Origin: Stenotrophomonas sp. BIO128-Bstrain
GTDB lineage: Bacteria; Pseudomonadota; Gammaproteobacteria; Xanthomonadales; Xanthomonadaceae
Assembly (NCBI RefSeq): GCF_030128875.1
Contig: NZ_CP124620.1
Coordinates: forward strand, 496,001 to 560,000
Reading direction: 5' to 3'
Length of the DNA stretch: 64,000 bases
Below, piece after piece: positions 36,179 to 45,549 of this stretch (positions are counted from its first letter, which is position 1; every line of letters starts with the position of its first letter). The position numbers were made by a program, and so were the translations under genes. A model generated the notes under the pieces. The model ran no database searches. It saw only the letters and a program-made list of their open reading frames with translations, and was not told where the DNA came from.

Positions 36179-38242
36179 TCAGATCACGGGCTCACGCAGT
36201 ACCGGCGAGTCCCAGCCCGGGCGCGGGGCGAAGCGATCGCCGTAGCGCTGCTGCAGCACCTTGAGGCGCTCGACCAGGGCATCGGCACCGGTGGCACGGA
36301 TGTACTGGATCGGGCCACCGCGGAACGGGGCGAAGCCGGTGCCGAAAATCACGCCGGCATCGAGCAGGTCCGCATCGGCGACCACGCCGTCGTGCAGGCA
36401 GGCCACCGCTTCGTTGAGCAGCGGCAGGATCAGGCGGTCTTCCAGATCGGCCGGGATCTCGTAGTTGGCGGGGACGTCCGGCTTCTGCGCCCGGCCGTTC
36501 TCCCACTTGTACAGGCCCTGCCCGTCCTTCTTGCCGCGCTTGCCCTGTTCCACCGTCGCCAGGGCAGCCGGCACCTGCAGCCCCAGGAAGGGCGCCAGTT
36601 CCTTGCCCACGCCTGCGGCCACGTCCAGACCGACGGTATCGAGCAGTTCGATCGGGCCCATCGGCATGCCGAACTTGACCGCGGCCTTGTCCAGCACCGG
36701 CCCGGGCACGCCTTCGGCGTAGGCGGTGGCGGCTTCGAGCATGTACGGGAACAGCACGCGGTTGACCAGGAAGCCAGGGGTACCGGCGACCGGCACCGGG
36801 AATTTGCCCAGTGCCTTGCAGAACGAGGCCAGGCGACGCTCGGTTTCCGGGGCCATGCCGTCGTGATGGATGATTTCCACCAGCGGCATCTGCGCGACCG
36901 GGTTGAAGTAATGCAGGCCGGCAAACTGCGCCGGGCGCTGGATGTGGTCGCGCAGTTCGTCCAGCGGTATCGAGGAGGTGTTGGTGGTCAGCAGCGCATC
37001 GGCCTTCATCTTCGGCTCCAGCGACTGGTACAGATCACGCTTCGCTTCCGGATTCTCGATGATCGCTTCGATCACCAGATCGGCCAGCGCCACGCCCTCG
37101 CCCGCGAGATCGGCCTTCAACCGCGCGGCCACGGCCGGACGCTTGCTCTCGTCCTTCACCCGCTTGGCGAACAGCGCCTGTGCGCGTTCCATGGCCGGAT
37201 CGATGAAGCGCTGCTCGCGATCCTGCAGAGTCACGTTGAAGCCCTTGTAGGCCGACCACGCGGCGATGTCACCGCCCATCACGCCGGCACCGACCACGTG
37301 CACGTGCTGGATGCCATGGTCCTTGCCACCCAGGGCCTTCAGGCGTTCGGTCAGGAAGAAGATGCGGATCAGGTTGCGTGCGGTCGGCGTGCCGGCCAGC
37401 TTGACCACCGCGCGGCGCTCGGCATCCAGGCGGGTCTGGATCGGGCTGCCACCGGTGCGCGCCCAGGTGTTGATCAGCGCGTACGGCGCCGGGTAGTGCT
37501 CCTTGCGCGCCTTGCGGGCGACCTGCTTGGCCATCTGCGGGGCGAGCAGCCTGCGCGCCAGCCAGGTGTTGGTTATCCACGCCGTCGCGCGCTGCTTGAA
37601 CGGGCGGGTGGTGCCCTTCAATGCAAGCGAGACCGCGGTATCGAGCAGCACGGCAGGCGCGACGACCTTGTCGACCAGGCCGATGTTGCGCGCGGCAGAG
37701 GCCGACAGATTGCGGCCGGTCAGCATCATGTCCATCGCCGCCGGCGCGCCGACCAGCTGCGGCAGGCGCGAGCTGCCGCCCCAGCCCGGGAAGATGCCCA
37801 GCTGGGTTTCCGGCAGGCCGATCCGGGTGGACGGATCATTGGAGGCCACGCGGTAACGGCAGGCCAGCGCCAGCTCGGTGCCGCCGCCCAGGCAATGCCC
37901 ATGGATCGCCGCCACGGTCGGGCAGGGCAGTTCGGCCAGCTTCTGGTAGGTGCTCTGGCCACGGCGGATCGCGTCATTGACGGTGCCGCGGCGGTCGAAC
38001 GCCTGGAATTCCTTCAGGTCCGCCCCGGCAATGAAGCCGGCGGCCTTGATCGACTGGATCACCACCGCCTTGGGCGGGTCCATCGCGATCCGCTCGATCA
38101 GGTCCCCCAGTTCGAGCAGCACGTCCTGCGACATGGCGTTGACGCTGCTGTCCTGGCGGTCGAGGCTGAGCACCACGACGCCATCGTCACGGATCTGCGG
38201 GTGCCAATGCGAGAAGCGGAGCCCATCGAAGCCTGAGAGCAT
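36179..38242 (-). CDS. Multifunctional fatty acid oxidation complex alpha subunit (enoyl-CoA hydratase / 3-hydroxyacyl-CoA dehydrogenase)
   Basis: A 687-residue fusion for two successive beta-oxidation steps. The N-terminal hydratase/isomerase (1-190) has AGADLKEF and IHGHCLGGGTELALACRYRVA with the oxyanion and acid glutamate sites; the NAD-binding domain begins VHVVGAGVMGGDIAAWSA near residue 317; the dehydrogenase catalytic His is in GLHYFNPVAQMPLVEII; the C-terminal 3HCDH domain has NRVLFPYMLEA. It resembles FadJ/FadB but lies without the thiolase partner FadA/FadI, so the symbol is left open. ATG 38242 follows a GGAA site. The gene is divergent from rpoE. Confidence 0.93.
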   Translation of the reverse strand: MLSGFDGLRFSHWHPQIRDDGVVVLSLDRQDSSVNAMSQDVLLELGDLIERIAMDPPKAVVIQSIKAAGFIAGADLKEFQAFDRRGTVNDAIRRGQSTYQKLAELPCPTVAAIHGHCLGGGTELALACRYRVASNDPSTRIGLPETQLGIFPGWGGSSRLPQLVGAPAAMDMMLTGRNLSASAARNIGLVDKVVAPAVLLDTAVSLALKGTTRPFKQRATAWITNTWLARRLLAPQMAKQVARKARKEHYPAPYALINTWARTGGSPIQTRLDAERRAVVKLAGTPTARNLIRIFFLTERLKALGGKDHGIQHVHVVGAGVMGGDIAAWSAYKGFNVTLQDREQRFIDPAMERAQALFAKRVKDESKRPAVAARLKADLAGEGVALADLVIEAIIENPEAKRDLYQSLEPKMKADALLTTNTSSIPLDELRDHIQRPAQFAGLHYFNPVAQMPLVEIIHHDGMAPETERRLASFCKALGKFPVPVAGTPGFLVNRVLFPYMLEAATAYAEGVPGPVLDKAAVKFGMPMGPIELLDTVGLDVAAGVGKELAPFLGLQVPAALATVEQGKRGKKDGQGLYKWENGRAQKPDVPANYEIPADLEDRLILPLLNEAVACLHDGVVADADLLDAGVIFGTGFAPFRGGPIQYIRATGADALVERLKVLQQRYGDRFAPRPGWDSPVLREPVI

Positions 38243-38292
38243 GGGAACGTTCCATCCGGTTGTGTATGGAGAAGGGGGCTATGATCCAGAGG

Positions 38293-38321
38293 TTGTTTCC
38301 TCCCCGTCAAATCCCTATAGC
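38293..38321 (+). promoter_or_regulatory. Candidate housekeeping promoter upstream of rpoE
   Basis: TTGTTT (38293-38298), 17-base spacer, TATAGC (38316-38321). It would give a leader of about 150 bases and a basal level of rpoE expression besides the sigma-E-type promoter downstream. Confidence 0.5.
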
Positions 38322-38411
38322 TGGGGAGAGATACCGTCGATTCATTGCCTGGATCGGAAACCTTAACGGAACGGTGGTTAAAAGCTGGTGCGGCGCTGTG
38401 TGATCGAGCGC

Positions 38412-38439
38412 TGAACTTTTCCCGGGATTGGCAGTCTCA
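38412..38439 (+). promoter_or_regulatory. Candidate sigma-E (self-activated) promoter of rpoE
   Basis: TGAACTT (38412-38418), 16-base spacer, TCTCA (38435-38439), close to the sigma-E consensus GGAACTT-N15-17-TCTNA. The start point would be near 38446, about 34 bases ahead of the rpoE ATG. Confidence 0.6.
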
Positions 38440-38479
38440 TTGCCCGACGTCGGTTGGGCTGACAGGAGTGCGGCCCCCC

Positions 38480-39100
38480 ATGGCCGAGGTTGAAACACCA
38501 CAGGAGCTGGACCTGGAGCTGGTCCGACGTGTGCAGCGTGGCGAGAGCGCGGCGTTCGATGTCCTGGTGCGCAAGTACCAGCATCGGGTCATCGCGCTGA
38601 TCGGGCGCTACATCGCGGACTGGAGTGAATGTCAGGACGTCGCCCAGGACACGTTCGTCCGCGCGTATCGCGCGATCGGCAGTTTCCGCGGCGACGCCCA
38701 GTTCTATACCTGGCTGCACAGGATTGCCGTGAACACTGCCAAGAACCATCTCGCCGCGCACAACCGCCGCCCGCCCACCGATGACATCGAAATCGGGGAC
38801 GCCGAGCAGTACGACAGCGGCACCCGCCTGCGCGACACCGACACGCCCGAACGCGAGTTGATGCGGCAGGAACTGGAACAGACGGTGATGAAGGCAGTGT
38901 CCGCGCTGCCTGAAGAACTGCGGTCAGCCATCACCATGCGCGAGGTGGAGGGCCTGAGCTACGACGAAATCGCGCAGAAGATGGGGTGCCCGATCGGCAC
39001 CGTGCGGTCGCGGATTTTCCGTGCCCGCGAGGCGATCGACACTGAACTTCGGCCGCTGCTCGATGTGGGCAGCGCCACCCGCGAGAAGAGCCGCGCATGA
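38480..39100 (+). CDS. rpoE: ECF RNA polymerase sigma-E factor
   Basis: A 206-residue extracytoplasmic-function sigma factor for envelope stress. Region 2 holds SECQDVAQDTFVRAYRAIGSF and the -10 recognition segment AQFYTWLHRIAVNTAKN; region 4 holds LSYDEIAQKMGCPIGTVRSRIFRARE, the helix-turn-helix that reads the -35 element. ATG 38480 gives the family length; AGGAG sits somewhat far (14 bases) upstream. Its stop overlaps the next start as ATGA, coupling synthesis to that of its anti-sigma factor. The rpoE-rseA-mucD order is the Xanthomonas one. Confidence 0.96.
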   Translation: MAEVETPQELDLELVRRVQRGESAAFDVLVRKYQHRVIALIGRYIADWSECQDVAQDTFVRAYRAIGSFRGDAQFYTWLHRIAVNTAKNHLAAHNRRPPTDDIEIGDAEQYDSGTRLRDTDTPERELMRQELEQTVMKAVSALPEELRSAITMREVEGLSYDEIAQKMGCPIGTVRSRIFRAREAIDTELRPLLDVGSATREKSRA

Positions 39101-39999
39101 GCCACGATATGTCCAATGATGCTTCCCGGGGCGCGTCCCCCGATAAATTCGACGCCCATTACCGTCAGCAGCTGTCCTCGCTGATCGATGGTGAACTGTC
39201 GGCCGATGAAGCGCGCTTCATGCTGCGTCGGCTGGAACACGATGAGGCCTTGTCCAGCTGCAACGAACGCTGGCAGATGCTGGGCGATGTGCTGCGCGGG
39301 CAGGCCTGCGCACCGGCCCCGGTCGATTTCGCCGAGCGTGTGCGCGCGTCCGTGGCCGTAGAGCCCGCCCCGGCGATGCAGGCCAGAGTGGAGCGTGGCC
39401 CGGAGCAGGCGCAACGGCGCGGCAGCTGGCGACGCTGGGGCGGTGGCGCGGCGTTGGCCGCCTCCGTGGCCGCGGTGGCGATGTTCATGACGCGCGAACA
39501 GCTGCCGGCCCAGGCTCCGCTGGAGGCGCCGACCACCATCATCGCCAGCCAGGCCGAACTGCCGGCCGCACCGGTTACCGAAGCCTCTGCCGCCGAACAG
39601 GCGCTCGCCGTGGCTGCGGTGCCTGCGGCTGCGGTGGCGGCGGCCAGCCGCCGCCAGGACGTGGCCACCGCACGCCGCGCCAGCGCCAGCGCCACGCGCA
39701 CCCAGCAGGCCGCGCGTGGCAGCGCCGCCGAACGCAGTGCCGAACCGCAGCGGGCAGTTGCCAGTCAGGCGCCGTTGACCCCGGCCATCCCGGCGGCGAC
39801 CGTGCGGCAGTTCCCGTTCGGTGAGGTCGGCAACCTGCAGGCCAAGCCTTGGCCGCGGTCCAGCCTGGCCCCGGCTGCGGGCGGGGCGCTCAATGCGAGC
39901 TTCTCCACGCAGGCGCCGCAGGCTGCGTTCTATCCCTTCGAGCCGCGTCTGCAGGAGTCAGACGAAACGGCCGAACCCGCACGCCGGCACCGCGACTGA
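39097..39999 (+). CDS. rseA: Anti-sigma-E factor RseA/MucA-type
   Basis: A 300-residue single-pass membrane protein that should hold sigma-E at the membrane until cleaved under stress. The cytoplasmic RseA_N domain (about 20-90) shows LSSLIDGELSADEARFMLRRL and WQMLGDVLRG. One membrane helix lies near residues 110-128 (GGGAALAASVAAVAMFM). The periplasmic part is long and low-complexity, rich in Ala, Arg, Gln and Pro. An rseB gene, which protects RseA in E. coli, is missing between this gene and mucD, so control of cleavage probably differs, as known for xanthomonads. Overlaps rpoE by four bases. Confidence 0.9.
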   Translation: MSHDMSNDASRGASPDKFDAHYRQQLSSLIDGELSADEARFMLRRLEHDEALSSCNERWQMLGDVLRGQACAPAPVDFAERVRASVAVEPAPAMQARVERGPEQAQRRGSWRRWGGGAALAASVAAVAMFMTREQLPAQAPLEAPTTIIASQAELPAAPVTEASAAEQALAVAAVPAAAVAAASRRQDVATARRASASATRTQQAARGSAAERSAEPQRAVASQAPLTPAIPAATVRQFPFGEVGNLQAKPWPRSSLAPAAGGALNASFSTQAPQAAFYPFEPRLQESDETAEPARRHRD

Positions 40000-40083
40000 G
40001 CATCGTCGCGGCGACGCTCCGCTCCGGCCCGTGCGCCGGAGCGTTCCCCCCCCTTTTTTTCCTGACCCGGAGGTTCGTGTCTG

Positions 40084-41610
40084 ATGACCGCCCGTATCCG
40101 TACCCACGCCCTGGCGCTGATCGCCATGACGCTCCCGCTCGTGGCCTGCGCCCAGTCGCCGTCGCCGGCCACCGCTGCCGCCCCGGCGGCGGCCGCCGCT
40201 CCGCGGGCGCCGGCGCCGCAGCTGGTCAGCGGTCTGCCTGACTTCACCAACCTGGTCGAACAGGTCGGTCCGGGCGTGGTCAATGTCGAGACCACCATCG
40301 TGCGCAGCAACCGCCAGGCGCGCATGGCCGGTCCGGCGGACCAGGACATGCCCGAATTCTTCCGCCGCTTCTTCGGTCCGGACTTCCAGATGCCGGGGCA
40401 GGGCGCCGACGGCCCCGATGACGGCACGCCGAGCATCCGCGGCCGCGGCATGGGCTCGGGCTTCATCATCTCCGCCGATGGCTACGTGCTGACCAATCAC
40501 CACGTCGTTGCCGATGCCAGTGAAGTGAAGGTCAAGCTCGGCGATCGCCGCGAGTTCACCGCCAAGGTGGTGGGCAGCGACCAGCAGTACGACGTCGCCC
40601 TGCTCAAGATCGACGCCAAGAACCTGCCGACGGTGCGCGTGGGCGATTCCAATACGCTCAAGCCGGGCCAGTGGGTGGTCGCGATCGGTTCGCCGTTCGG
40701 GCTGGACAACTCGGTGACCGCCGGCGTGGTCAGCGCGGTCGGGCGCAGCACCGGCGGTCCGGACCAGCGCTATGTGCCCTTCATCCAGACCGACGTGGCC
40801 ATCAACCAGGGCAACTCCGGTGGCCCATTGCTCAATACCCGCGGCGAAGTGGTCGGTATCAACTCGCAGATCTTCTCCGCGTCCGGTGGCTACATGGGCA
40901 TCAGCTTCGCGATCCCGATCGACCTGGCGATGGGCGCGGTCGAACAGATCAAGAAGACCGGCCGGGTCAGCCGGGGCCAGCTGGGCGCGGCTGTCGGGCC
41001 GATCGACAGCCTCAAGGCGCAAGGGCTGGGCCTGCCGGACAGCCGCGGCGCGCTGGTCAACGAAGTGGTCGCGGGCAGCGCGGCGCTCAAGGCCGGTATC
41101 GAACCGGGTGACGTGATCCGCTCGGTCAATGGCAGCCCGATCAATACCTTCAGTGATCTGCCGCCGGCCATCGGCGCGCTGCCGCCGGGCAGCAAGGTCC
41201 GCCTGAGCGTGCTGCGCGACGGCAAGGAGCGGGAAATCACCGCCACCCTGACCGAACTGGCCGAAGACGCCGAGCGCGGCGCCACCCGTCCGGCCGCGGA
41301 AGCGGCCAAGCCGGAGACCGGCGCCAATGCCCTGCTGGGGCTGGACGTGGCCGATCTGACCGCCGCGCAGCGCCAGCAGCTGGGCCTGTCGGCCGGCGAG
41401 GGCGTGCGGATCACCCGGGTCAACGGCCAGTCGGCGCGTGATGCCGGCCTGTCGCCGGGGCTGGTGGTGCTGCAGGTCGGTCGCACCCCGGTCGGCAGCG
41501 TGGCCGCGCTGAACAAGGCGCTGGGCGGTTACAGCAAGGGTGACGTGGTCATGTTGCTGGTCCGTGCCAACGGCAACAGTGCCTTCGTGGCGGTCAAGGC
41601 CGGGCAGTAA
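40084..41610 (+). CDS. mucD: Periplasmic serine protease/chaperone, DegP/MucD type
   Basis: A 508-residue HtrA protease that degrades or refolds damaged envelope proteins and tunes sigma-E. After an N-terminal export signal (LVACAQS, which can be read either as a signal peptidase I site or as a lipobox with Cys22) comes the trypsin-like domain with catalytic His140 (TNHHVVAD), Asp170 (YDVALLKI) and Ser245 (GNSGGPL), then two PDZ domains (about 300-390 and 415-505: AGIEPGDVI and AGLSPGLVV). GGAGG is 10 bases before ATG 40084. Third gene of the sigma-E operon, 84 bases after rseA, ended by a hairpin. Confidence 0.95.
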   Translation: MTARIRTHALALIAMTLPLVACAQSPSPATAAAPAAAAAPRAPAPQLVSGLPDFTNLVEQVGPGVVNVETTIVRSNRQARMAGPADQDMPEFFRRFFGPDFQMPGQGADGPDDGTPSIRGRGMGSGFIISADGYVLTNHHVVADASEVKVKLGDRREFTAKVVGSDQQYDVALLKIDAKNLPTVRVGDSNTLKPGQWVVAIGSPFGLDNSVTAGVVSAVGRSTGGPDQRYVPFIQTDVAINQGNSGGPLLNTRGEVVGINSQIFSASGGYMGISFAIPIDLAMGAVEQIKKTGRVSRGQLGAAVGPIDSLKAQGLGLPDSRGALVNEVVAGSAALKAGIEPGDVIRSVNGSPINTFSDLPPAIGALPPGSKVRLSVLRDGKEREITATLTELAEDAERGATRPAAEAAKPETGANALLGLDVADLTAAQRQQLGLSAGEGVRITRVNGQSARDAGLSPGLVVLQVGRTPVGSVAALNKALGGYSKGDVVMLLVRANGNSAFVAVKAGQ

Positions 41611-41629
41611 GCCCGCCCCGCCTGTGTTT

Positions 41630-41653
41630 CCGGGCCCGCTTCGGCGGGCCCGG
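41630..41653 (+). terminator. Terminator hairpin after mucD
   Basis: Perfect 10-bp stem CCGGGCCCGC/GCGGGCCCGG with loop TTCG, followed by TCGTTT; lies 19 bases after the stop and separates the sigma-E operon from lepA. Confidence 0.75.
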
Positions 41654-41762
41654 TCGTTTCCAGGGGGCCGTTGGCGACAATCGCCGCCGGGCCCACGCGG
41701 GACCGGGCCGGCCATGCGATAATCCGCAGTCATCCTGACGACGCGACGCGCCGCCGCCACCT

Positions 41763-43568
41763 ATGTCTTCTGATTCGATGCGGTTCATCCGCAACTTCTC
41801 CATCATCGCCCACGTCGACCACGGCAAGTCCACGCTGGCCGATCGCATCATCCAGCTTTGCGGTGGCCTCCAGGCCCGTGAGATGGAGGCGCAGGTGCTC
41901 GACTCGAACCCGATCGAGCGCGAGCGTGGCATCACCATCAAGGCCCAGTCGGTCTCGTTGCCGTATGTCGCCAAAGACGGCCAGACCTACCACCTGAACT
42001 TCATCGACACCCCCGGGCATGTCGACTTCTCCTATGAAGTCAGCCGCTCGCTGGCCGCCTGCGAAGGCGCGCTGCTGGTGGTCGATGCGGCCCAGGGCGT
42101 GGAAGCGCAGTCCGTCGCCAACTGCTACACGGCCGTTGAGCAGGGGCTGGAAGTGGTGCCGGTGATCAACAAGATCGACCTGCCCACCGCCGATATCGAG
42201 CGCGCCAAGGCCGAGATCGAGGCCGTGATCGGCATCGACGCGACCGATGCCGTGCCGGTCAGCGCCAAGACCGGCCTGAACGTGCAGGACGTGCTGGAGG
42301 CGATCGTGCATCGCATTCCGCCGCCGGTGCCGCGTGATACCGACAAGCTGCAGGCGCTGATCATCGACTCGTGGTTCGACAACTACCTGGGCGTGGTCTC
42401 GCTGGTGCGCGTGATGCAGGGCCAAATCAAGGCGGGCGACAAGCTGCAGGTGATGTCCACCGGCCGCAACCACCAGGTCGACAACGTTGGCGTGTTCACT
42501 CCCAAGCGCAAGGTGCTGCCGGCCCTGCGCGCCGGTGAAGTGGGCTGGGTCACGGCCAGCATCAAGGACGTGCACGGCGCGCCGGTCGGCGACACCCTGA
42601 CCATGGCCGCCGACCCGGCCGCCAAGCCGCTGCCGGGCTTCCAGGAAATGCAGCCGCGCGTGTTCGCCGGCCTGTTCCCGGTCGATGCCGAGGATTATCC
42701 GGACCTGCGCGAAGCGCTGGACAAGCTGCGCCTGAACGATGCCGCGCTGCGCTTCGAGCCGGAAAGCTCCGAGGCGATGGGCTTCGGCTTCCGCTGCGGC
42801 TTCTTGGGCATGCTGCACATGGAAATCGTGCAGGAGCGCCTGGAACGCGAATACAACCTGGACCTGATCAGCACCGCGCCGACCGTGGTCTATGAAGTGC
42901 TCAAGACCGACGGCACCATCATCAACATGGACAACCCGGCCAAGCTGCCGCCGGTGAACCAGGTCGATGAGATCCGCGAGCCGATCATCCGCGCCAACGT
43001 GCTCACCCCCGAGGAGTACATCGGCAACATCATCAAGCTGTGCGAAGAAAAGCGCGGCAGCCAGCTTGGCATCAACTACCTGGGCAGCCAGGTGCAGATC
43101 AGCTACGAACTGCCGATGGCCGAGGTGGTGCTGGACTTCTTCGACAAGCTCAAGTCGGTCAGCCGTGGCTATGCCTCGCTGGACTACCACTTCGTGCGCT
43201 TCGATGCCGGTCCGTTCGTCCGCGTGGACGTGCTGATCAACGGCGACAAGGTCGATGCGCTGTCGCTGATCGTGCACCGCAGCCATGCCGATCGCCGCGG
43301 CCGCGAGCTGTGCGAGAAGATGAAGGAACTGATCCCGCGGCAGATGTTCGACGTGGCCATCCAGGCCGCCGTCGGCTCGCAGATCATCTCGCGCACCACG
43401 GTCAAGGCGATGCGCAAGAACGTGCTGGCCAAGTGCTATGGTGGCGACGTTTCGCGCAAGAAGAAGCTGCTCGAGAAACAGAAGGAAGGCAAGAAGCGCA
43501 TGAAGCAGGTCGGCCGCGTGGAAATCCCGCAGGAAGCCTTCCTGGCCGTGCTGCAGATGGACAAGTAA
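41763..43568 (+). CDS. lepA: Elongation factor 4 (LepA), ribosomal back-translocase GTPase
   Basis: A 601-residue translational GTPase that acts on stalled or mistranslocated ribosomes. G-domain motifs: AHVDHGKST (G1), RGITI (G2), DTPGHVD (G3), NKID (G4). Domains II, III and V are EF-G-like; the C-terminal LepA-specific domain includes the basic [20 protein letters not shown] stretch and ends VLQMDK. ATG 41763 lacks a clear Shine-Dalgarno; ATG 41778 five codons on is an alternative start. First gene of the conserved lepA-lepB-rnc-era-recO group. Confidence 0.97.
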   Translation: MSSDSMRFIRNFSIIAHVDHGKSTLADRIIQLCGGLQAREMEAQVLDSNPIERERGITIKAQSVSLPYVAKDGQTYHLNFIDTPGHVDFSYEVSRSLAACEGALLVVDAAQGVEAQSVANCYTAVEQGLEVVPVINKIDLPTADIERAKAEIEAVIGIDATDAVPVSAKTGLNVQDVLEAIVHRIPPPVPRDTDKLQALIIDSWFDNYLGVVSLVRVMQGQIKAGDKLQVMSTGRNHQVDNVGVFTPKRKVLPALRAGEVGWVTASIKDVHGAPVGDTLTMAADPAAKPLPGFQEMQPRVFAGLFPVDAEDYPDLREALDKLRLNDAALRFEPESSEAMGFGFRCGFLGMLHMEIVQERLEREYNLDLISTAPTVVYEVLKTDGTIINMDNPAKLPPVNQVDEIREPIIRANVLTPEEYIGNIIKLCEEKRGSQLGINYLGSQVQISYELPMAEVVLDFFDKLKSVSRGYASLDYHFVRFDAGPFVRVDVLINGDKVDALSLIVHRSHADRRGRELCEKMKELIPRQMFDVAIQAAVGSQIISRTTVKAMRKNVLAKCYGGDVSRKKKLLEKQKEGKKRMKQVGRVEIPQEAFLAVLQMDK

Positions 43569-43668
43569 GGCCGGATGGCTTTCCCGGCAGCGGCGGGCGG
43601 CACCGGATCGGTGTCGCCGGACGCGCAGGGGCACACCACACCGCTGCAATCGTTCCCAAGGACACTGC

Positions 43669-44463
43669 ATGAAATTGTTTGAGTTCCTCCTGGTCGTACT
43701 GACGTTGGCCTCGGGCCTGATCCTGCTGGCTGAAAAGCTGTACTTCGCCAAGCGCCGCGCCCAGCGCGCCGGCCTGCTGGACACCGAGCCGGTGGTGGTC
43801 GATTACGCCCGGGCGTTCTTCCCGGTGCTGGCGATCGTACTGGTGGTGCGCAGCTTCATCGCCGAGCCGTACAAGATCCCGTCCAGCTCGATGATGCCCA
43901 ACCTGCTGATCGGCGATTTCATCCTGGTCAACAAGTTCTCCTACGGCCTGCGCCTGCCGTTGAACAACGCCAAGGTGATCCCGTTCGGCGAGCCCAAGCG
44001 GGGCGACGTGGTGGTGTTCCACTTCCCGGGCCACTCGGACAACGATCCGGCCAAGGGTGAGAACTTCATCAAGCGCGTGATCGGCGTGCCGGGCGACCAG
44101 ATCGAGTTCCAGGGCAATGGCCTGATCCTCAACGGTGAGCCGGTCAAATACGACAACAAGGGCCTGTACGCCGGCCATAACGGCCAGGGCGAGGGCAGCT
44201 CGCTGCTGGTCGAGCACCTGCCGGGCCGCACCCATACCGTGCTGGAGACCGACTACGCCCGCGGCGAAGGCCAGTGGACCGTTCCGGCCGGCAAGTACCT
44301 GGTGATGGGCGACAATCGCGACAACAGCGACGACGGCCGCTTCTGGGGCCTGCTGCCGGAGGAAAACCTCCGCGGCAAGGCCTTCCTGATCTGGCTGAAC
44401 TGCTCGGGCTGGTTCTGCAAGGACGGTTTCGAGCCGTCGCGGATCGGCACGGGTATCCATTGA
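43669..44463 (+). CDS. lepB: Signal peptidase I
   Basis: Membrane protease that removes signal peptides from exported proteins, 264 residues. Two N-terminal membrane helices (about 4-22 and 48-62) precede the periplasmic catalytic domain. Box B contains Ser74 (IPSSSMMPNLL) and box D the general base Lys135 (FIKRVIGVPGD); box E is VMGDNRDNSDDGRFWG. AAGGA precedes ATG 43669 by seven bases. Lies 100 bases after lepA; the next gene follows by 32 bases, so co-transcription downstream is likely. Confidence 0.97.
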   Translation: MKLFEFLLVVLTLASGLILLAEKLYFAKRRAQRAGLLDTEPVVVDYARAFFPVLAIVLVVRSFIAEPYKIPSSSMMPNLLIGDFILVNKFSYGLRLPLNNAKVIPFGEPKRGDVVVFHFPGHSDNDPAKGENFIKRVIGVPGDQIEFQGNGLILNGEPVKYDNKGLYAGHNGQGEGSSLLVEHLPGRTHTVLETDYARGEGQWTVPAGKYLVMGDNRDNSDDGRFWGLLPEENLRGKAFLIWLNCSGWFCKDGFEPSRIGTGIH

Positions 44464-44495
44464 TTGATGGCACACGCGTATCTGGGGAGAACGCA

Positions 44496-44879
44496 ATGAA
44501 GAACATGACATCGCAGCGCGGCATCACCTTGACCTCGTTCCTGGTGGTGCTGATCGTGGTCGCCTTCTTCCTGTACATCGGGATGAAGCTGTTCCCGATG
44601 TACCAGGAGTATTACGCCGTGCGCACGGCGCTGAAGAGCCTGGCCAAAGAGCCGGGGGTGGCCAACATGGAGCCGGCCAGGGTCCAGGAGCTGTTCTTCA
44701 AGCGCATCCACATGAGCTATTCCGAGAATCTCAAGCCCTCCGATATCAAGTTCGACCGCATCGACGGCGGCTGGAACTTGAAGGTCAACTACGAAGTGCG
44801 CCGTGAGCTGATCGGCAATCTCGACGTGGTGGGCAAATTTGACACCAACCAGGATCTGACTCTCCGCGGTGCCGACTAA
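44496..44879 (+). CDS. DUF4845 single-pass membrane protein
   Basis: A 127-residue protein with one N-terminal membrane helix that looks like a type IV pilin-type hydrophobic start ([20 protein letters not shown]), followed by a small extracytoplasmic domain. DUF4845 proteins sit between lepB and rnc in many beta- and gammaproteobacteria, but their function is unknown. GGGGAGA precedes ATG 44496. Its 3' end overlaps the rnc start by 11 bases, so rnc translation is coupled to it. Confidence 0.88.
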   Translation: MKNMTSQRGITLTSFLVVLIVVAFFLYIGMKLFPMYQEYYAVRTALKSLAKEPGVANMEPARVQELFFKRIHMSYSENLKPSDIKFDRIDGGWNLKVNYEVRRELIGNLDVVGKFDTNQDLTLRGAD

Positions 44880-45549
44880 GACCTTCCAACGCGGTGACCT
44901 GATCGGTCACCCCTTCAACGATCCGGGCCTGCTCCAGCAGGCGCTGACGCATCGCAGTGCCGGCACGCCCAACAATGAGCGGCTGGAATTCCTCGGCGAC
45001 AGCATCGTCAACATGATGGTGGCCCAGGCGCTCTACGAACGCTGGCCCAAGGCCGACGAGGGCGCGCTGACCCGCGCCCGTGCCGAACTGGTGCGCGAGG
45101 GCGCGCTGGCGGTGATCGCGCGCGAGCTGCACCTGGGCGAGCGCCTGATCCTGGGCCCGGGCGAGATGAAGACCGGCGGCCATCGCCGCGACTCCATCCT
45201 GGCCGATGCGCTGGAAGCGGTCGTCGCCGCAATCTACCTCGATGCCGGCTTCGCCACCTGCCGGACCGTGGTGCTGCCCTGGTTCACCGCCTCGATGCAG
45301 GCCCTGCCGGCCACCGGCAAGCCGGAGAAAGACCCCAAGACCCGACTGCAGGAATGGCTGCAGGCGCGGCAGAAGGCATTGCCCCTGTACGAGCTGGTGT
45401 CAGAATCGGGTGACGATCACGCCAAGACCTTCCGGGTACGCTGCGGCGTAACCGACCCCGCTGTCAGCACCGAAGGCGAAGGTGCCTCGCGACGGCTGGC
45501 CGAACAACAGGCGGCTGCCGCCGCCCTCGAGCAACTGGATTCCAAGTGA
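44869..45549 (+). CDS. rnc: Ribonuclease III
   Basis: Double-strand-specific endoribonuclease for rRNA and mRNA processing, 226 residues. The catalytic domain has the signature [10 protein letters not shown] (about 38-47) and the second acidic site [13 protein letters not shown]; a double-stranded-RNA-binding domain follows (about 155-226: [13 protein letters not shown] ... [13 protein letters not shown]). The start is GTG 44869, inside the end of the DUF4845 gene. Its stop overlaps the era GTG start by GTGA. Confidence 0.97.
   Translation: MPTKTFQRGDLIGHPFNDPGLLQQALTHRSAGTPNNERLEFLGDSIVNMMVAQALYERWPKADEGALTRARAELVREGALAVIARELHLGERLILGPGEMKTGGHRRDSILADALEAVVAAIYLDAGFATCRTVVLPWFTASMQALPATGKPEKDPKTRLQEWLQARQKALPLYELVSESGDDHAKTFRVRCGVTDPAVSTEGEGASRRLAEQQAAAAALEQLDSK

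Noticed and set aside
35060..38236. A 1058-codon plus-strand open frame opposite pirin 2 and the FadB-like gene
   Set aside because: It spans two well-supported minus-strand genes and their terminator, with shadow-type composition and no recognisable domain.
38345..38479. A 45-codon N-terminal extension of RpoE
   Set aside because: The extension contains the candidate sigma-E promoter and does not resemble ECF sigma factors; ATG 38480 gives the normal length.
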